Shown here: positions 47,301 to 56,346 of the stretch, in pieces
Layout of the letters: every line of letters starts with the position of its first letter
How positions within the stretch are numbered: position 1 is the stretch's first letter
Source of the DNA: Pelagomonas calceolata
Lineage: Eukaryota > Sar > Pelagophyceae > Pelagomonadales > Pelagomonadaceae
Direction of reading: 5' to 3'
NCBI GenBank assembly: GCA_918797485.1
Contig: CAKKNE010000005.1
Span: 3,224,001 to 3,288,000, forward strand
DNA: 64,000 bases
The notes under the pieces: generated by a model
The model's input: only the letters and a program-made list of their open reading frames with translations
What the model was told of the DNA's origin: nothing
The model's database searches: none
Position numbers and translations under genes: made by a program

Positions 47301-50141
47301 TCGTCGCGGTCGCGGTCGCGCGGCGCCGACGATCGTCTCAGCGAGGGCGACAAGGTGGAAGCCGATTATCGGGGCCGGGGCAAATTCTACCCCGGCAAAA
47401 TCACGAGGGACCGCGGCGACGACACGTACGACATTTCCTACGACGACGGCGAGCGCGAGATTCGCGTCGCCAAGAGATTGATTAGGAAGATTGGAGGGGG
47501 CTCGGACAGCTTCCGCGAGGGCGACAAGATCGAGGCGGATTATCGCGGCCGGGGCAAGTTCTACCCCGGCAAAATTAGTAGGGACCGCGGGGACGACACG
47601 TACGACATCGACTATGATGATGGAGAGCGCGAGACGCGCGTCGCGAAGCGGCTCATCCGGTCCAAGGAGGGCTCGGGCGGAAGCTCGAAGCTCGAGGAAG
47701 GGGACAAGGTCGAGGCGAGATATCGCGGCCGGGAGAAGTATTACCCCGGGAAGATCACAAGAGACCGGGGCGACGGGACCTACGACATTAGCTATGACGA
47801 TGGGGAGCGCGAGACGAGGGTCGAAGAGCGCCTGATCAAAAAGAAGGACGGCGGCGGCGGCTCGGACAGCTTCCGCGAGGGCGACAAGATCGAAGCCGAT
47901 TATAGAGGCCGCGGCAAGTTCTATCCGGGCAAAATTAGCAGAGACCGCGGGGACGACACCTACGATATTGACTACGACGACGGCGAGCGGGAAACGCGCG
48001 TCTCCAAGCGCCTGATTCGGTCCAAGGACGGTGGCGGAAGCTCGAAGCTCGAGGAGGGCGACAAGGTGGAGGCGCGCTATCGCGGCCGCGAGAAGTATTA
48101 CCCTGGGAAAATCACTCGGGACCGCGGCGACGGGACCTACGACATTAGCTATGACGATGGGGAGCGCGAGACGCGCGTGGAAGAGCGCCTGATCCGCAAG
48201 AAGGACCGCGACCGCTCGCGGTCCCGCTCGCGCGGCGGTGATGATCGTTTAAGCGAGGGCGACAAGGTCGAAGCCGATTATCGGGGCCGCGGCAAATTCT
48301 ACAAGGGCAAGATCTCTAGAGATAGAGGCGACGACACGTACGACATCGCCTACGACGACGGCGAGCGCGAGCTGCGCGTCGCCAAGAGGTTGATCCGCAA
48401 GCTCGACGGCGGCTCGAGCGACTCGTTCCGCGAAGGCGACAAGGTCGAGGCCGATTATAGAGGCCGGGGCAAGTTCTACAAGGGCAAGATCTCGCGGGAC
48501 CGCGGTGATGATACGTATGATATTGCCTACGACGACGGCGAGCGCGAGACGAGAGTCGCGAAGCGGCTCATCCGCAAGCTCGACGGCGGCTCTGGAGGTG
48601 ACTCGTTCCGCGAAGGCGACAAGATCGAGGCTGATTATAGAGGCCGGGGCAAATTCTATCCCGGGAAGATCAGCCGAGACCGCGGGGACGATACGTACGA
48701 CATCGCCTACGACGACGGCGAGCGAGAGACGCGGGTGGCGAAGCGGCTCATTAGGTCCAAGGACGGCGGTGGCTCCTCAAGCGACTCCTTCCGCGAGGGT
48801 GACAAGATCGAGGCGAGATACAGAGGCCGCGAGAAGTACTATCCGGGCAAGATCGATCGAGACCGGCGCGACGGCACCTACGACATTGCCTACGACGACG
48901 GGGAGCGCGAGACGCGCGTCGAGGGCCGCCTCATCCGCGCGAAGGAGTCATCTTCTTCCTCGTCCGGCGAGAAGTTCTACCTCGGCGACAAGGTCGACGC
49001 GCGATACAGGGGTAGGGAAAAGTACTACCCCGGCAAGGTGGGGAGGGCCCACGCCGACGGCACTTATGATATCGACTATGACGACGGGGAGAAGGAGACG
49101 CGCGTCGAGGGGCGGTTGCTGCGGCGGCGCGGCGCCGGCGACTCGCCGCGCGCGCGGTCGCGGTCGCCCGAGCGGCGCTCGTCTAGAGAACGTTCAAGGG
49201 AGCGGTCGCGGTCTCGAAGGTCGCCCTCGCCCCGAAGGCGGTCGCGGTCGCCGTCGCCTAGGCGATCGTCCGGTTCAGGAGCGTTCCGGGAAGGCGACCG
49301 CGTCGAGGCCCGGTTCCGGGGGCGAGAAAAGTACTACCCCGGGACCATCCGGACGGATCGGGGCGACGGCACCTACGACGTGTCCTACGACGACGGCGCC
49401 ACGGAGACGCGCGTGCGCGAGGACCACATCCGCTCCCGGAAGGACGACGACGGTCCCGATCTAAGGAGCGGCGACACGTGCGAGGCGAGGTATAGAGGTA
49501 GGGACAAGTGGTACCCCGGCACTATCAAGAGGAAGCACTCCGATGGCACCTTTGATATTGACTATGACGATGGGGAAAGCGAGCGCAACGTCAAGGGAGG
49601 TCATGTCCGAGAGAAGGGTCGACGAGGCCGCTCTAGGTCCCCGAATTCGGATGATGACGAGGCTCGGAAATTACGAAGGAAGCTCAGGGATCTGGAGGAC
49701 AAGATAACTACGGACCGAGCGCGGTCTTTGTCTAGATCAGATGACAGGAGGAGATCTCGAAGCCCGGACGACATCGAGAGTCTGAAGCGGGAAAACCGCG
49801 AGCTCCGCAAGACGCTCCAACGGGGCGGCGCGACCTTCGGTGCCACGCGTTCATCGACCTCTAGGGCACCGCCCTGGCACGGCATGGTGAACCAGGACGA
49901 CGACGTGATAGACGAACTCGTGGGCGCCATCGGCACGTCCCACGGCTCCGTGGGCCAGTGGCTGAACACGTCGGCGACGCCGCTCGAGAAGCGCAACTTC
50001 GTCGAGTTCGTCCAGTGCCTCGAGGAGTTCGAGGGCCGGCACGGGCTCACGCCGGCGAACCGGTCGGCGGACGACGTCTCGGGCACGATCAACCTGGCGC
50101 TGGGGCCGACGATCAAGTGCTCCCTGAAGTTCCTCGTCTAG
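44373..50141 (+). CDS. Giant protein with 27 Tudor/Agenet-like repeats
   Basis: 1,922 residues. After a basic disordered N-terminus (1-62) come 27 repeats of about 60 residues of the type GDKVEARYRGREKYYPGKIS, RDRGDGTYDIDYDDGE, TRVEERLIR. The aromatic-rich barrel signature (Y..G.I......GTYDI.YDDG) is that of Tudor/Agenet/SGF29-like domains that bind methylated Lys/Arg. Two classes alternate: A (EARYRGREKYY, GDGTYDI, VEERLI) and B (EADYRGRGKFY, GDDTYDI, VAKRLI). RS-rich linkers (GSSRSRSRG, RDRSRSRSRG) occur at intervals. A coiled coil (about 1765-1815) and a distinct C-terminal domain (VNQDDDVIDELVGAIGTSHG to KCSLKFLV) close the chain. Probably a nuclear multivalent scaffold for methylated proteins; ligand unknown. 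Confidence 0.9.
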   Translation: MPARGGEEVIIDDFKSSGARSRVPSRFRDRQPGERPRASSRERRSVGGRPRPTGVSTTSSRGTYRMGETVEARYKNGSQYYKGNIVSVNSNGTYDIRYDDGDEERNVSAYKIRRKAGAAASTKLREGDAVEARYRGREKYYKGKISRDRMDGTYDINYDDGEKELRVEERLIRKLSDDSISPRPASDNFREGDKVEARYRGREKYYPGKISRDRGDGTYDIAYDDGERETRVEAKLIRSKDGGGSSDKLREGDEIEARYRGREKYYKGTISRDRGDGTYDIAYDDGEKETRVEERLIRKRERGSSRSRSRGADDRLSEGDKVEADYRGRGKFYPGKITRDRGDDTYDIAYDDGEREIRVAKRLIRKIGGGSDSFREGDKIEADYRGRGKFYPGKISRDRGDDTYDIDYDDGERETRVAKRLIRSKEGSGGSSKLEEGDKVEARYRGREKYYPGKITRDRGDGTYDISYDDGERETRVEERLIKKKDGGGGSDSFREGDKIEADYRGRGKFYPGKISRDRGDDTYDIDYDDGERETRVSKRLIRSKDGGSGSSDKLEEGDKVEARYRGREKYYPGKITRDRGDGTYDISYDDGERETRVEERLIRKKDRDRSRSRSRGGDDRLSEGDKVEADYRGRGKFYKGKISRDRGDDTYDIAYDDGERELRVAKRLIRKLDGGSSDSFREGDKVEADYRGRGKFYKGKISRDRGDDTYDIAYDDGEREMRVSKRLIRKLDGGSGGDSFREGDKIEADYRGRGKFYPGKISRDRGDDTYDIAYDDGERETRVAKRLIRSTGGGGGGSDRLEEGDKVEADYRGRGKFYPGKITRDRGDDTYDISYDDGERETRVAKRLIRKLDGGSSGGRLREGDRIEADYRGRGKFYPGKITRDRGDDTYDIDYDDGERETRVAKRLIRSKDGGGGDDKLREGDLVEARYRGREKYYKGKISRDRGDGTYDIAYDDGEKETRVEERLIRKRERGSSRSRSRGADDRLSEGDKVEADYRGRGKFYPGKITRDRGDDTYDISYDDGEREIRVAKRLIRKIGGGSDSFREGDKIEADYRGRGKFYPGKISRDRGDDTYDIDYDDGERETRVAKRLIRSKEGSGGSSKLEEGDKVEARYRGREKYYPGKITRDRGDGTYDISYDDGERETRVEERLIKKKDGGGGSDSFREGDKIEADYRGRGKFYPGKISRDRGDDTYDIDYDDGERETRVSKRLIRSKDGGGSSKLEEGDKVEARYRGREKYYPGKITRDRGDGTYDISYDDGERETRVEERLIRKKDRDRSRSRSRGGDDRLSEGDKVEADYRGRGKFYKGKISRDRGDDTYDIAYDDGERELRVAKRLIRKLDGGSSDSFREGDKVEADYRGRGKFYKGKISRDRGDDTYDIAYDDGERETRVAKRLIRKLDGGSGGDSFREGDKIEADYRGRGKFYPGKISRDRGDDTYDIAYDDGERETRVAKRLIRSKDGGGSSSDSFREGDKIEARYRGREKYYPGKIDRDRRDGTYDIAYDDGERETRVEGRLIRAKESSSSSSGEKFYLGDKVDARYRGREKYYPGKVGRAHADGTYDIDYDDGEKETRVEGRLLRRRGAGDSPRARSRSPERRSSRERSRERSRSRRSPSPRRRSRSPSPRRSSGSGAFREGDRVEARFRGREKYYPGTIRTDRGDGTYDVSYDDGATETRVREDHIRSRKDDDGPDLRSGDTCEARYRGRDKWYPGTIKRKHSDGTFDIDYDDGESERNVKGGHVREKGRRGRSRSPNSDDDEARKLRRKLRDLEDKITTDRARSLSRSDDRRRSRSPDDIESLKRENRELRKTLQRGGATFGATRSSTSRAPPWHGMVNQDDDVIDELVGAIGTSHGSVGQWLNTSATPLEKRNFVEFVQCLEEFEGRHGLTPANRSADDVSGTINLALGPTIKCSLKFLV
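45247..48633 (+). repeat. Higher-order duplication inside the Tudor array
   Basis: About 1.37 kb from 45247 recurs nearly unchanged from 47266, offset 2,019 bp (11 repeat units), dropping to 2,013 after a 6-bp difference near 48035. Repeats 4-12 therefore match repeats 15-23 in order, class and linker. Nucleotide-level identity, including synonymous sites, shows a recent unequal exchange or homogenisation. Confidence 0.88.
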
Positions 50142-50183
50142 GGCGCGGGGCCCTTGGGTAACCAAATCTTCATACACATTACA

Positions 50184-50840
50184 CTAGCGCTCGCGGTCGG
50201 CGGGGGGCGGGTACTGCTCAAAAATTTCGCCTAAGGCGCGCTCGAATTCGTCGGCGGTACACGTTCCTTCCTCGAGGTCAAACTTCAAGAAATCTAGGCA
50301 ATCCATAACATCCTCCGGGAAAGTATGGCCTGCGGCGCATCTGCGGGAGTGGCCGCTTCTCCAGTCGGCGGATTGGCAACGCTCATTACAGTAGCGCCTC
50401 GCGCCACAATAGCACACGTTCAAACGCGGTTCTTTGAACGTGCCCTGCCGACCGCAGTTGTCACAAACACGCCGTAGGAAATGCCTCGCGACTCGCCTAT
50501 CGGGATTATTACGGGGAATTTCGTTGTCCGTAATATCTCCCCGACGGACCATCGTCTCGAAGTCTCTCACCGAGAAGAGCTCCGAGCCATTCCTGATGTT
50601 GTAGAATGAGAGTCTGCGGCTGTCCTCTAGTTTCACATGCTCAAAGATGAGGAAAGGCCTTGGGGTCGGAGGGAAGAGAGTTCCCGTCAGCTTTTCCTTG
50701 AGTTTGTAGACCGTCATCTCGGCGACCACCTCCAGCTCGCACACCTGGCCAGAGAGACTCTTGACGATGATTTGGAAGGTCTTCGGGGGCTTAGTAGTCT
50801 TTTTCGGATTCACGCGTCCCTTGCGGCGGCGCGGCGCCAT
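50184..50840 (-). CDS. Ubiquitin-like plus MYND zinc-finger protein
   Basis: 218 residues. A basic N-terminus (MAPRRRKGRVNPKKTTKPPK) is followed by a ubiquitin-like fold (about 21-92): FQIIVKSLSGQVCELEVVAE, MTVYKLKEKLTG, RPFLIFEHVKLEDSRRLSFY, NIRNGSEL. A MYND finger follows (about 127-168): CDNCGRQG, CYCGARRYCNERCQSADWRS, GHSRRC. The acidic helical tail ends ADRER. A UBL-MYND pairing suggests an adaptor between ubiquitin/proteasome machinery and MYND ligands; this is inference. Convergent with the Tudor gene at 42 bp. Confidence 0.85.
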   Translation of the reverse strand: MAPRRRKGRVNPKKTTKPPKTFQIIVKSLSGQVCELEVVAEMTVYKLKEKLTGTLFPPTPRPFLIFEHVKLEDSRRLSFYNIRNGSELFSVRDFETMVRRGDITDNEIPRNNPDRRVARHFLRRVCDNCGRQGTFKEPRLNVCYCGARRYCNERCQSADWRSGHSRRCAAGHTFPEDVMDCLDFLKFDLEEGTCTADEFERALGEIFEQYPPPADRER

Positions 50841-51281
50841 CGGTCTGCCTGCCCGGGTCCAGTTCAGTCCGGCGGCCAGTGCACCGATGTATTAAAGGCG
50901 GGTGGGCGGATGAATGAGTGGCGCAACGTAGCGCAGGCGGCTTATGCACTATCCCAAGGTGGTCCACTTTGCTGGCATGCCACACCCACCCCGCGCGGCA
51001 GTTGCGGCGACGGCGTTGACGACCGAGAGGACTTCAAATATCGACGTCTCTCGGGGCAGCCGCAGTTCTTTGGGGGGCTAGTTGGTTTTTGCGACCTCTG
51101 GGCTGTGCCTTTGTCTCTGCTGCAGGCTGGCGACATTGGCCAGCATAACTCTCCGCATTGCTTCCCTGAGCACGTCACGTTCCTGGCACAGCCGCACGAG
51201 TCATCGACACGTCGATATTAACAGCCCTAACTCATCAACGAGGCGCACGTACCGCGTTTGCAGCAGCTGCAGCACAGCACC
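50841..51281. other. 441-bp divergent intergenic region
   Basis: Nothing specific is recognised: no CTAG palindrome, no TATA box, no small gene that can be supported. Confidence 0.3.
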
Positions 51282-52499
51282 ATGGAGGAGCTCCTAGGAG
51301 TCATAGCCTCGAACATCAACATGCAAGGCCAGGACGGCAAAACCTTCCGAACGGAAGCAGCAAAGACGCTCCTCGCGCTGACGCAGGACGCGTCGCAGGT
51401 CGACGCGCTCGTCGACGGCGGCGCGCAGGCCCACGCCGTGGCCACGGCGCTCGCCCGCACGCGCGAGGGCGCGCGCGACGGGCTCGCGGCGCTGGCGAAC
51501 GCATTGGCGCGAGCGAATGCCAAGGGCGAGCGGCCCGCGGACGCTTTGGCCGTCGCGCTCGCGACGCCGAGAACGGTGGATGCGGCCTGCGTCGTCGCCG
51601 CGAGCGATGCCTTTGATCCACAGTCGCGGGAGAACGCGCTGGCCTTCCTGCAGAACGCCACCGTGCGGCCGGCGGGCGCCGCCGCCGTGGCCGCGCGCGA
51701 GGAGGCCGTGACGGCGCTCCTCAAAAGATTCGCGCGGCGCGGCGCCGCCGCGGCCCAGGCGTCCTGGGCCGACGCCTTCGCGGCGTGCGCCCAGAACCTG
51801 TCGGCGGCGGCGACGTTCCGAACTTTACTCCTGCGACCGCCGACGCGCATCCTGTCAGCGCTCCTGCCGTTACTGCTTGATGGACATGTAGAAACGCACG
51901 GCGCCGCGTCCCCCGGGAAGCGACGAGGAGTAGCGGCAGCTCTACGGCACTGCTGCCACGACGTCTCGGCACATGGCGTTCTGCTCGACGACTGCTGCGC
52001 GCCGCAGTTCATACTATTCGCCCTCGCGGACGCGTCCGACATTGCTCGACTAGAGTCAGACGATAGCATGGCATTGCAGTTGCCGGGCGGGACGGCCTGG
52101 CACGGCGCGCCCTTCGTCGACGACGCCTCCGAGGTCTACGGCGATGCCAAGAGAAGGGAGCCTAGAGCTGACGTGTCCCTGTTCCTGCTCGAGGCGTTGT
52201 TGTGTCTGTGCGGCACGCGACGGGGGCGCACGGAGCTGCGCCGACTCAAGGCGTACGCCGTCGTGCGCGACTGCGACTACCACTTCGCGCCCGGCCGCGA
52301 CGACCGGGACGAGGGCGACGGAGGCCCATCAGAAGTGCTGGTGACGGCCGACGACGCGCCGGAGCCGCCCCCGGAATCGTTGACCGAGGAGGAGCTCACG
52401 CTCAAAAACGTGGCAAAAGCGTGCGCCGACCTCGCGGCCATGCTCTTGAGGGACGAGGCCGGGCCGCCGGGGCCGCCGACCTACGACGATATGGACTAA
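51282..52499 (+). CDS. HGH1: HGH1 (eEF2 folding factor)
   Basis: 405 residues, Ala-rich helical repeats throughout. The N-terminal half looks like an armadillo-like solenoid (TLLALTQDASQVDALVDGGA, ALAFLQNATVRPAG). The C-terminal DUF384-like segment reads FLLEALLCLCGTRRGRTELR, RLKAYAVVRDCDYHF, as in HGH1/FAM203, and a preceding block matches DUF383. HGH1 bridges the TRiC chaperonin to translation elongation factor 2. Start chosen at ATG 51282 (MEELLGVIASNINMQGQDGK). Convergent with the PH-domain gene at only 12 bp. Confidence 0.85.
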   Translation: MEELLGVIASNINMQGQDGKTFRTEAAKTLLALTQDASQVDALVDGGAQAHAVATALARTREGARDGLAALANALARANAKGERPADALAVALATPRTVDAACVVAASDAFDPQSRENALAFLQNATVRPAGAAAVAAREEAVTALLKRFARRGAAAAQASWADAFAACAQNLSAAATFRTLLLRPPTRILSALLPLLLDGHVETHGAASPGKRRGVAAALRHCCHDVSAHGVLLDDCCAPQFILFALADASDIARLESDDSMALQLPGGTAWHGAPFVDDASEVYGDAKRREPRADVSLFLLEALLCLCGTRRGRTELRRLKAYAVVRDCDYHFAPGRDDRDEGDGGPSEVLVTADDAPEPPPESLTEEELTLKNVAKACADLAAMLLRDEAGPPGPPTYDDMD

Positions 52500-52511
52500 A
52501 TTCACAGAACA

Positions 52512-54224
52512 TTAGAAGAGTGGTATTCTTTCCGTGTCGAGCGACGTCTCTAGGTACGATGCCTCGATGAGCAGCGAATCCATATGATCGATTTTGCCGT
52601 CGACGGTCGCGGCGGTTACTTTTGCGAGGGCCCGCCTTTCATCGTCGGCGACGCGCGCCGCGTGCGCGTCCCGCAGCGCCGCGTTTTTGGATTGGGCCGC
52701 GGCGAATTGCCGGTCGATAGATTTGAGCCTTCGTTGAGCTCGGGCTTTGAAATCGGCAGCGAGCCGATCCGCTCGCAATGGGTCGCCGTGCCTCGATACG
52801 GCCGCCTCGACCTTGTCGCGATCCCCTTCACTCAACCGTTCGAGCATCGACGCGCGCTCGTCCGCCATGACCACCTCATACGACGCATCGGGAGTCAACC
52901 GGTCCGCTCGTAAACTGGGCCCAAACACAAAGGCGTCCTCGGCGCGCTGCAGCGCCGTGACGCGCAGCCACGGCGCCGCCGGGTGGTCGCCGCCGATCCC
53001 CAAAGCAGCCAGGACCTCGTGGGGCCAGCAGGCGCACTTCGGGCGGCGCAGCTTCTGCGGGTCCGCCACGACGAGGGCCCCGCGGCGCGCGCCCCACCTT
53101 ACTTCGACGACGAACGTCGCGTTGTCGGCGCGGCCGGTCCCGTACTCGCCGAGGAGCCGCTTTATCTGATCATCGTCGTGTTGGAACTCCCGTGGTGGCG
53201 GCGCGGCGCGGTCCGAATCCTCGGCGGCGCGCGCGGCGGGCGGCGGCGCGTCAGGTGGGGGCGGCGGCGCGGGCGGTGCGCCAGGCGGCGGCGGCGGCGC
53301 GGCGGGCGGCGCCTCGGGTCCTGGCGACGCGGCCGCGGGCGTATCGAGCTTGCGCATCATACCGTCTAGCTCGGCCGCGAGGCGCGCGGCGCGGTCCTTT
53401 GAGTCCTCGGCGGCGCGCGCCACGGGCGGTGCTGGCGGTGCGGGTGGTGGCGCGGCAGACGGCTCACCAGGTGAAGATTCGCGTGGCGGCGTAGCCTTGC
53501 GGACCCGAGTCGGCGGCGAAGCGCCGTCAGCTCCTCCTCCGAGCACCTCGTTCCACGCCGAAGAGCGCGATGTTGTGGGTTGTTCTTCGCGCGCGGCGGG
53601 CGGCGGAGCGTCGGGTGGGGGCGGCGGCGCCACAGGCGGTGCTGGTGATGCGGGCGGCGGCGCCTTAGGTGGCGGCGCCGCCGAATCCTCGGCGGCGCGC
53701 GCGGCGGGCGGGGAAGCGTCAGGTCGTGGCGACGCGTTCGCTTCGATCCAGCGCGCACGCGCGTCCGCCACCGTAATCACGTGCCGCAAACTATCAATCC
53801 AGGCCCGCCGTTCCTCCGTCGACGACGCGCGGAGCTCGAAGGCCTCGTGCGCGTCGAAGACCCGGAAGTCGCGCCAGCCATCGGCGCCCTCTAATTCCCT
53901 CACGGCGCAGCCCGCGAGCGCTAGTGTCATCCGCGCATCATCGTGCTCCTTCTTGTGGTACGTCAGGGCGTAGTTCTCGTTATCTTTCAGGTCGAGTCTC
54001 ACCCGTAACCAGCGCTTCTTCCACGCCCGGCCGCTGAGTCTACTTTTAGACGTCTTCTTGAGCGGGCCGCGGCAGTTTTCTATTTTGAGCTTTGCGGGGT
54101 CGACGGCCGGCGGGCCTCTGGGGCTGCCGGCGCGGCTGCTGGCGGGGCTGCTTTTGTCTGCTTTTGGGGCTGCCCGGCTGGCCGGCGCCGCGCGGTTCGC
54201 GGCTAACGGGTCGCGGCGACCCAT
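52512..54224 (-). CDS. PH-domain protein with long proline-rich linker
   Basis: 570 residues from ATG 54224. A PH domain spans about 48-150: GPLKKTSKSRLSGRAWKKRW, NYALTYHKKEHDDARMTLAL, DFRVFDAHEAFELRASSTEE, RRAWIDSLRHVI, with the terminal Trp. A linker of Pro/Ala repeats follows, containing ARAAEDS three times. The C-terminal half has a folded part (ATFVVEVRWGARRGALVVAD, LRVTALQRAEDAFVFGP) and a helical end (RRLKSIDRQFAAAQSKNAAL). No catalytic domain is seen; a phosphoinositide-binding adaptor is likely. A long frame upstream of the start is GC-rich and crosses the promoter palindrome, so it was not included. Confidence 0.78.
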   Translation of the reverse strand: MGRRDPLAANRAAPASRAAPKADKSSPASSRAGSPRGPPAVDPAKLKIENCRGPLKKTSKSRLSGRAWKKRWLRVRLDLKDNENYALTYHKKEHDDARMTLALAGCAVRELEGADGWRDFRVFDAHEAFELRASSTEERRAWIDSLRHVITVADARARWIEANASPRPDASPPAARAAEDSAAPPPKAPPPASPAPPVAPPPPPDAPPPAAREEQPTTSRSSAWNEVLGGGADGASPPTRVRKATPPRESSPGEPSAAPPPAPPAPPVARAAEDSKDRAARLAAELDGMMRKLDTPAAASPGPEAPPAAPPPPPGAPPAPPPPPDAPPPAARAAEDSDRAAPPPREFQHDDDQIKRLLGEYGTGRADNATFVVEVRWGARRGALVVADPQKLRRPKCACWPHEVLAALGIGGDHPAAPWLRVTALQRAEDAFVFGPSLRADRLTPDASYEVVMADERASMLERLSEGDRDKVEAAVSRHGDPLRADRLAADFKARAQRRLKSIDRQFAAAQSKNAALRDAHAARVADDERRALAKVTAATVDGKIDHMDSLLIEASYLETSLDTERIPLF

Positions 54225-54294
54225 TCTGCGTGTCGTGTCGTTATATAGAATTCGCCCTCCCGTTCTAGCTGCCCCAAGTTTGAGATTTGAGCTC

Positions 54295-54318
54295 GCTAGT
54301 ATGTTACTGTACGCTAGC
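54295..54318. promoter_or_regulatory. CTAG nested palindrome in divergent promoter
   Basis: On the reverse strand it reads GCTAGCG, TAC, AGTAACATACTAGC. It is 70 bp from the PH-protein start and 159 bp before the MSI1 start. Confidence 0.65.
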
Positions 54319-54477
54319 TGCGGCCGACTCGAGCGCCAGCCCATTTTGGCCATACGTGCACCAGGGACGTGCGCGCGCTTGCGTCGGACTCTCCAGCAGT
54401 GCCCAGCTGCCGCCAGCGCAAGCCGCGCCGCTCTGCGCCCGCGCCAGCGCCAGCAGATTTGAAATTGGCTCTCACTC

Positions 54478-55869
54478 ATGTCTGAAACCGCGCCGGCCAA
54501 GGAGAACATGAGCTCCAGCCCTGCCAAGACCGACGGCAGCCCAGTAAAAAAGAAACCCAGAACCTTGGACGACGCGCCCAACGAAAGCCACGAAAAAAAG
54601 GGCGCCGCCCAACTCGCGAAGGAAAAAAGAGATCAAGAGTACAAGAACTGGGTCGTCGCCGCGCCCCAACTCTATGATGTCTGCATGCAGAAGCATTTGC
54701 GGTGGCCCTCGCTGACGGTGGAGTGGTTGCCGGGGTATACGGACGCCGGGCGGGAGGGCTGGAACCGCCACCAGCTGTTGTTGGGTACACATACCGATGG
54801 GGAAGAGAACTCGTTGTTAGTTGTGGCGGTCGACTTACCCGACGTGGAAACAGAAATAGACACGAGGGCCGGTGAGTTCGGGAAGGATACTTCCGCCATT
54901 GCCCTTACCTTACCTCACCCAGGAGGGGAAGTCAATCGCGCGAGGCACTGTCCGCAACAACCATCCTTGGTAGCGACACGGCCGGCCTCGAAGGTAGCTT
55001 ATGTTTTTGATATTGCGAAAGCAGCAGAAGAAGGTCCGTCGAGCACGCCGTGGCTCACGCTGCGGGGCCACGGCGACGAGGGCTTCGGCTGCGCCTGGTC
55101 GCCTCATGTAAATGGCCAACTGACGACCTGCGCGAACGACGGCACGATCTGTGGGTGGGACATTGCGACGGCGAAGGGTGGCGGCATCACGCCCACCTAC
55201 TTCGCGTCTCGAGGGGAATCGGCCGTAGCGGACGTCCAGTACTCTCCCCAATGTCCTTTTACTATTTGTGCCGCCGGCGACGACAAAGCTTTAGTTTTTT
55301 GGGATCTGCGGACCCAAGGCGACAAGTGTTCACAGGTGGTCGAAAACGCACATGATGCGGACATCAACGCCCTTGCCTATCCTAACTTCGGCGAGGACGA
55401 CCAGTTTAGATTGCTATCGGCCTCGGCCGACAGAACGGTCAAACTCTGGGACACGCGGCACTTGTCAAAACCGGTGCACACCTTCACATGTGATGGGGAT
55501 GTCGTCCAAGTCCAGTGGTGCCCCCACGACGCCGACGTCTTCGTGACCTGCGGCGCCGACCGGGGCCCGAAGTTCTGGGACGTGTCGCGGATCGGGGCGT
55601 CGGTCGAGCCCGACTCCGACGAAGACGAGCCGGCGCCGCCCGAGCTGGTGTTCGCCCACGGCGGCCACAAGGCCCCGGTCTCGGACTTTTCGCTCTCTCC
55701 CAATGAATCGTGGCTCGCCGCGTCGGTGAGCGAGGACAACGTCTTGCAAGTGGCATGGGTCAGCGAGGCGATCTTCGGCGACGTCGAGGGCGATGGGGAT
55801 GATATTGGGACGGGCTGGCAGAGCGGCGGTGGGACGGCGGCGGCGCCGGCACCGGCCGCGGCGGCGTAG
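54478..55869 (+). CDS. MSI1: Histone-binding WD40 protein MSI1/RBBP4-7
   Basis: 463 residues. After a disordered N-terminus with PVKKKPR comes the family's N-terminal helix region (EYKNWVVAAPQLYDVCMQKH, LRWPSLTVEWLPG), then WD40 repeats: LTLRGHGDEGFGCAWSPH, TCANDGTICGWDI, FTICAAGDDKALVFWDLR, AHDADINALAYPN, LLSASADRTVKLWDTRHL, VQVQWCPHDADVFVTCGADR and DFSLSPNESWLAASVSEDN. This is the CAF-1/PRC2/NuRD subunit that binds H3-H4 during chromatin assembly and modification. Nuclear. Followed head-to-tail by CDC45. Confidence 0.95.
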   Translation: MSETAPAKENMSSSPAKTDGSPVKKKPRTLDDAPNESHEKKGAAQLAKEKRDQEYKNWVVAAPQLYDVCMQKHLRWPSLTVEWLPGYTDAGREGWNRHQLLLGTHTDGEENSLLVVAVDLPDVETEIDTRAGEFGKDTSAIALTLPHPGGEVNRARHCPQQPSLVATRPASKVAYVFDIAKAAEEGPSSTPWLTLRGHGDEGFGCAWSPHVNGQLTTCANDGTICGWDIATAKGGGITPTYFASRGESAVADVQYSPQCPFTICAAGDDKALVFWDLRTQGDKCSQVVENAHDADINALAYPNFGEDDQFRLLSASADRTVKLWDTRHLSKPVHTFTCDGDVVQVQWCPHDADVFVTCGADRGPKFWDVSRIGASVEPDSDEDEPAPPELVFAHGGHKAPVSDFSLSPNESWLAASVSEDNVLQVAWVSEAIFGDVEGDGDDIGTGWQSGGGTAAAPAPAAAA

Positions 55870-56346
55870 GGCGTGGCGTGGGGGCGCTTAAGCTAGGTAT
55901 TAGAGGTCGTTCGCGGGGGCTCCGTCGGCGCGGCGGCGTAGAGAACTCGAGTGTGGCTTTTCTATGGCTGCCGGAGAGGTCGGTGTGTCTCCCGAATACG
56001 TCGTCGCGCGCGAAAAAGCCGTTTCGTCCTCGACTAGCGGCCTGTAAGACACTAGCCCAAGCAATTCGATTTGGCCGGCACCGCGCAGGCTGTAGCGCGC
56101 GCTTCCGGGCCATAGCACTGACATCCAAAGCGGTTAACATTTACAGGGACACCCTCGGTTGACGAATACAGCGCGGCGTCGGGCACAAGGCCCGTGCACG
56201 CGAGTTTCGTTTCAAACGAGCACCGGCCTTGTTTGTAAATTAAACTGGCCGCGGCGCCCTCATAGCTGCCGCGCGCCCTTGTCTGGACCTGCGCCCGGCC
56301 TCCCGCAGCGCCCCAGCGCGCCGGAAGCGCCGCGCACGCGCCAAAG
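55870..56346. other. Intergenic region between MSI1 and CDC45
   Basis: 477 bp separating head-to-tail genes. It contains the CTAG palindrome at 56033-56056 but no copy of the 20-bp boundary element found in three other head-to-tail gaps. Nothing else is recognised. Confidence 0.4.
56033..56056. promoter_or_regulatory. CTAG nested palindrome upstream of CDC45
   Basis: Reads ACTAGCG, GCC, TGTAAGACACTAGC. It lies 290 bp before the CDC45 start, further than usual, so a longer 5' leader is possible. Confidence 0.68.

Noticed and set aside
44373-50141. Regularly spaced repeats resembling a repeat array such as CRISPR
   Set aside because: They are in-frame protein-domain repeats of about 180 bp in a eukaryotic gene.
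54241-54247. TATATAA on the reverse strand before the PH gene
   Set aside because: Only 17 bp from the chosen ATG, too close for a normal TATA box; left unassigned.
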